Positions 59,729 to 64,000 of a stretch of 64,000 bases of DNA are shown one piece after another. Each line of letters starts with the position of its first letter. The stretch's first letter is position 1. The notes under the pieces are model-generated. The model saw only the letters and a list, made by a program, of their open reading frames with translations. It did no database searches and was not told the DNA's origin. The DNA comes from Manihot esculenta (lineage: Eukaryota > Streptophyta > Magnoliopsida > Malpighiales > Euphorbiaceae): positions 7,057,622 through 7,121,621 of the forward strand of contig NC_035164.2 of the NCBI RefSeq assembly GCF_001659605.2. Direction: 5' to 3'. Made by a program: the position numbers and the translations under genes.

Positions 59729-61017
59729 AAAATATAAAAATTCAATGATTAAATACTAATATTGTGAGAAATTTAGCTTGGCCAAGCAGGTCGAACAAGT
59801 CTATAATAAGTGGAATTGGGTTTAAAATTATGTTATTTTTTATTGTTTCAATTAATTTAAGACTTGTTTTTTTTAATTCTACTTGTATTTAACTTCACTT
59901 AATTAAATTTTTTATTTTACAATTAAAATAAAATTTTAGTTCAATTTGAAAATAAAATTTATAATAAAGCATATGTTTATGCTTTAAATCAAGAAATTTA
60001 AATTTTTATGATTACATTTTTTAATATATTAATTTAATAAAATATACTATCATCTATGCTGAAAATTTTATGTGTTGTATATATATTTTTTATATTTAAA
60101 ATTAAAATTTTTAAAAATAAAAATAATTTAACGCTTTTAAATAATATTTAATATAGTAAACTTTAATATTTATAAATTAACATATTAAATTATTGTATAT
60201 TTTTTTATTTATAATCTATAATATATATAATCTACGCTAGTTAGCTGTGTCTATGATATATATTAATTAATTTTGAATGATTATAAATTTTTATTAGATT
60301 TTAGAATTAATATTTTTGTTAAATGAGTTCGTCGTAATACTATTCTAACTATTTATATTTTATTTAGAAAATTTATTAGATATAATTATTTTTCTATTTG
60401 ATATAATATTTTTTTTATTTAATAAAATTTTATCTAAGTGAAAAAGAGAAGATATTAAAAATGCTAAATATGCGGATTATATAATTATTATCATTTATAA
60501 AAATTATCTATTTAAATAAATAAATAAAAATTATACAACTCTAATATTAAAGTATTAAAAAATCAATGTTATAAAACTCATAATTAAGTTTTATCCACTT
60601 ATTTATTAAACTTTTAAAAGTTGCCACATGTTTATTTGTTGTAAAAAATAGGCACTTATGCAAGCCACTTGTCATAGTTAGAGAAAGTACGAAACTTTGC
60701 TCCATCTTGTTAGCATGCCACCATGAGTTACTAGAAAATCTATTTGGAACTAATTTCAATTTGTTTGAAATGCTCTTGTTTGTTTGTTGCGTCTCTTTAA
60801 AGAATTTTGGTAGCTAAAACTCATTGACGCAATAAGTTTCTAAAAAATTTCTTAAATTAATTTTAGAGGTTAGTTTCTAAACCTAACAATTATATGAAAT
60901 TTAAAATTTCAATTCAAGTATTATTTTCTCTCCCATTGATAATCTGAAATTCAGAAAAATAGGGTTTTATAAGGGTTGTTTATACTTAATTTGAGAGGAG
61001 AATGCTCCCCCTTTTAT
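57546..61017. other. AT-rich spacer, no recognised gene
   Basis: About 3.5 kb of very AT-rich DNA with many short stops. It includes a (TA)n run at 59,699-59,725. I see no coding or RNA gene. Confidence 0.6.
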
Positions 61018-61668
61018 TCTTTTACTCTGTCTGTCAGTGACGTGTAACGTAGGGCCACCTGTCTCTGCCACGTATGAGAATATCAGAACTCTACTCCATG
61101 CATAACGGCCATTTAATTCCATCCTGGTACGTATGCGGATGGGCCCAAAAGTGAATGGGTCAGCCTCCTTTCTTCCTCCGGGCTGGGCTGGAAGATGAGA
61201 ATAGGGCTGGAACCCAAAGGAGGTCTGATCTCAGGGCCGGAAGGGCTGGGTTGGCTTAATTGGGAGATTCAATGGGGGAGTCCGGTCTTGAAGCTGAGCG
61301 GGCCTGGCCCGGTTTATTCGAGAGGCTTAGAAACCTTCAGATCATGGGCTATCATCATGAGCCTGGCCGTAGACCGAGGTAGAGAAATCCAGCGGTCATC
61401 AATTGCCCCTTTACCTTCTCGTCAGTTATTACATGACTGATGAGGGGGTAAATATTGAGGATCATCATGACTGCGCCGCCCAAGGACAACTTTCCTCAAA
61501 ACACATTTTCGTCTCATTACTGTTCCAAAATTTGAATTCTCTCTGCTTTCTCGAGACTCTTACTCTCCTTTGCTCTCTGTGCGATTTGCTTGTTCCGTCC
61601 TTCTGCTCTCTTCGTTTTCCACTGCTCATCTGCTCTAACCGCTTTTCAGGTACGTCTCTTCTCCCACC
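61018..61668 (+). repeat. LTR or leader region of a retroelement
   Basis: A sharp rise in GC marks its start (CTGTCTGTCAGTGACGTGTAACG). It shares ordered motifs with the relic at 45,640-46,060 and leads directly into a gag-like gene, so it is probably an LTR or 5' leader. The exact ends were not found, and no primer-binding site was recognised. Confidence 0.5.
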
Positions 61669-63222
61669 ATGGATAGCCCTAGTCTCCCCGATGTCGTCAA
61701 CCTAGAGTCTAGCATCACCCCGTCCAACATCAGAAACTTCATTTCCAAGGAATACCTGGATACCCCCCTTTTTCACATCCGGGCCCCTTACCGGAATGAG
61801 AGGATCATTCTTCCCGATCCTCCTCCTTCTGGTCTGGCTGACCCTCAGAAGGACGTCAGCTTGGTCTTCTTTGCTAAGCAGAGGGAGTACGGTTTATCGT
61901 TTCCTTTCTCTCCCTTCTTTATCGAGGTCTTCCAGTATTTCGAGATTACCCCTCAAATGCTGACTCCTAATTCCGTTCTCTTCATGTCTTCTTTTGAATC
62001 TATTTGTCTGAGCTGGGGGTTCACACCCACTGTGCGTCTGTTCGTCACCTTCTTCAGGCTAGTCAAGGCAGTCCAAGGGTTTTACTACTTTGCCCCTCGC
62101 GGAGGGCTGTCAATTTTTACGGGTTATATGGACTCCATCAAAGGCTGGGTAGAGGGATTTGTGGTGGTGGAGTTGAAGAAGGAAACTGGGTTGGCTTGGG
62201 AGTTCGACCTCCCCTGGGAGGATGTATCTTTGGGTTGCAACGACCTGCCCCAGTTGAACCTTACCGATCAGGTTGGGTTCATTCGACTGACTTCTGTAGA
62301 AAAGAAGTATGACGTCGAAAAGTGCTTGTATGCGTCCAACCTTCGGGATATCAGGGACGCGGATACTTTATTCCATTTGCCTGTTTTGTCTTGTTTTTGT
62401 GATTTTTATTGAGCACTGTTCTGACTTGTCCTGATTTTGGACTTTTGCAGCTTCCGGAGTGAAAATGGACCAGATCAAGCCTCCCAAGAACTTTACATTG
62501 TCCCGGGAGAGCATGAACGCTGCTCTGGATGCCCTCCTGGCTGGGCGATCTGTGGGAGAAGCTGCTCAAAGGGTGGCCGAAGTCATTTCTTCCAGGTCGG
62601 CTAGCTGACCTCCTCCTCCTCCTCCGGTTACTTCTCGGGCTCCCAGACCGAGCTCTCGAGGCAACAGGTCTACCAGGCCCTCTAGCCGCAATAGGTCGAG
62701 CTCGGCTTCTCAATCTGCTCAGGCCCCCAAGTCCCCACGGGCTTCTACCGAAGGGGTGAAAAAGGCTCCTAGGATCGCTCCTAGGCCGGTTGAAGACACC
62801 GAGCTGGGGAGTATGAAACCTGCTTTGCCTTCTGAGGGTGTTTTCGGGGAGAGGCTCAAGGCCTCCACAATTGAGGAGAGGGTCCCTAAAGGGGGGATGG
62901 AGATTATCCCCGCTGGAGAGGGTGTTCCGGGGGCTCCTACCGAGGCCGCCCTAGTTACCGAGGAGAAGGAGCCCGGACCAGTCAATGAAGTTGTCTCCCA
63001 GGGCACCGTGGAAGGGGCTGAGTCCAAGTCGATCGAGGTCGTTCCTCCTCAAGAAAAGTCGTCGACTGCCTCTAAGGGCCCTGCAGAAGGGGTTGGGAGT
63101 AAGCGTCCCCCTCCCTCCAAAGCTCTGGCTCCAGCTCCCATTTCCAAGAGGGCTCGGGCCTCTAGGCGTACTACCCCAGCTCTGCCTCCGCTCGAGAAGA
63201 AAAAGACTCCGGTGGTGCCCCT
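61669..63222 (+). pseudogene. Retrotransposon gag-like gene ('putative gypsy type transposon' domain), interrupted
   Basis: The ATG at 61,669 opens a frame of 247 codons: PFSPFFIEVFQYFEITPQML, FMSSFESICLSWGFTPTV, FTGYMDSIKGWVEGFVVVEL. This resembles the domain annotated in plants as putative gypsy-type transposon. An intron-like join (donor near 62,383, acceptor TTTTGCAG near 62,450) would lead to SGVKMDQIKPPKNFTLSRES and a Pro/Ser/Arg/Glu-rich region to 63,222. One in-frame stop (TGA, about 62,606) breaks the second part. A long-family LTR cuts the gene at 63,223. It is much more GC-rich than the surrounding spacers. Confidence 0.65.
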
Positions 63223-64000
63223 TGTAATACCCAGCTAGACTCCGGTATCAGAATTCCTACCGTCCGGTGGAATCTCGGATGTCGAAAACCTCTAGGAGGG
63301 TAAAAGTATGTTTTTATGAAATGTTTTAATGTATTTTATGATTTTAATTAAAAAGGAAATTGAGTTTTGAATGAAAAGACCAAGAAGACATTTCCAGGTT
63401 CGGCAATTGAGTTTTGAATGAAAAGACCAAGAAGACATTTCCAGGTTCGGCCGCCGAACCTCATGTTCGGCTGCCGAACATGCATGAGATGTGGGGGCAC
63501 GTTCGGCTGTCGAAAGGTGGTCTGGCAGCCCCTATATATGAGTTCCATGGCCGAAACTGGCGAGTTTTCTCCCCATTTTCGGCCACGGTGAGTTCATGCT
63601 CTCCTAAGGTTGTTTCCAATGTTTTTCCTTCTGATCTTTCATGTTTTAACAAGCTTTATGTCGATTTGAAGGTATTTGAACAAATAGAGCAAGTTTAGAG
63701 CTTGGAGACCCAAAGAGTTAAATCTCTCCCAACTCCAAGTTTAGGTCGTCTCTCTCTCGATCTTCAAGAGGTAAGAGCCGATCTTGAGCTCATTTTATGT
63801 TTTAAGCAAGTTTTAAGTTGATTCATGGGGTAGAAATGCATGTGTAGGCTTATGTAAAGTTTATGGGTTTTTGATGTGTTCATGGACAATGTGGCTTGTA
63901 TATGCTTGTTTGATGTGTTGTAGATGGGGCTTAGGATAGTTTGGAGCCCCTAGGAGCTTGTATGCTTGAGTATGCATGTTGTAGAATAGGAAAATGCATG
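63223..64000 (+). repeat. Long-family LTR, left part (continues beyond the window)
   Basis: It starts TGTAATACCCAGCTAG after CCCCT and carries GCC-box-type motifs near 63,448-63,515, a TATATAT box at 63,533-63,539 and the splice donor GAG|GTAAG at 63,771/63,772. A segment of about 50 bp is duplicated (TTGAGTTTTGAATGAAAAGA at 63,359 and 63,407). The right end, TSD and any internal region are not visible. Confidence 0.9.

Overview
This is nuclear DNA of a flowering plant, almost certainly a eudicot. It has spliced genes with canonical GT-AG introns, AT-rich spacers, plant-type Ty1/copia and Ty3/gypsy retrotransposons, tRNA-derived SINEs and a sperm-cell gene found only in plants. Long LTRs carrying many TTCGGC(C/G)GCCGAA motifs suggest Euphorbiaceae (cassava or rubber tree), but that is a guess from memory.

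Positions 1-28,488 are a nest of transposons. A minus-strand Ty1/copia relic (LTR at 11,529-11,726, then gag, protease, gag-pre-integrase and integrase, running off the left edge) has been cut by four later insertions. These are an unusual inverted-repeat element (465-4,609), two solo LTRs (4,650-6,834 and 7,601-9,925) and a small hAT-like element (6,976-7,445). Each is bounded by a perfect target-site duplication (TSD). A third solo LTR (1,339-4,108) sits inside the inverted-repeat element. Next comes a plus-strand Ty3/gypsy element D (about 11,830-24,147). It lacks protease and reverse transcriptase and is interrupted by a deletion derivative of the long-LTR family (12,877-17,838, itself holding a solo LTR at 13,599-16,030), by a hAT-like element (19,077-20,188) and by a solo LTR (21,823-24,092). 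A minus-strand chromodomain-type gypsy element E (24,148-28,488), lacking integrase, lies in the 3' LTR of D.

Positions 28,489-57,000 are the gene island. It holds a two-exon gene for a C3Hc3H zinc-finger protein (30,224-32,067, plus; KANSL2/INO80D-like), an eight-exon gene for the U11/U12 snRNP 35 kDa protein of the minor spliceosome (34,171-37,835, minus) and a seventeen-exon GEX2 gene, a sperm membrane protein for gamete attachment (47,231-55,753, plus). The three genes show no operon-like link. Between them lie AT-rich spacers, an old copy of the long-LTR family, a 1-kb foldback element, a probable LINE scrap and an old LTR relic.

Positions 57,000-64,000 hold two SINE insertions with TSDs, 3.5 kb of AT-rich DNA without a recognisable gene, and a retroelement with a gag-like gene (61,669-63,222) cut by another long LTR that runs off the right edge.

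Most notable are a 1,370-bp element built from four 277-bp units in alternating orientation, ending in TGTAACAGCCCGG and flanked by a 5-bp TSD; and the long LTR family itself, whose copies share a GCC-box-rich array just upstream of a TATA box, a conserved splice donor and a variable tandem repeat.
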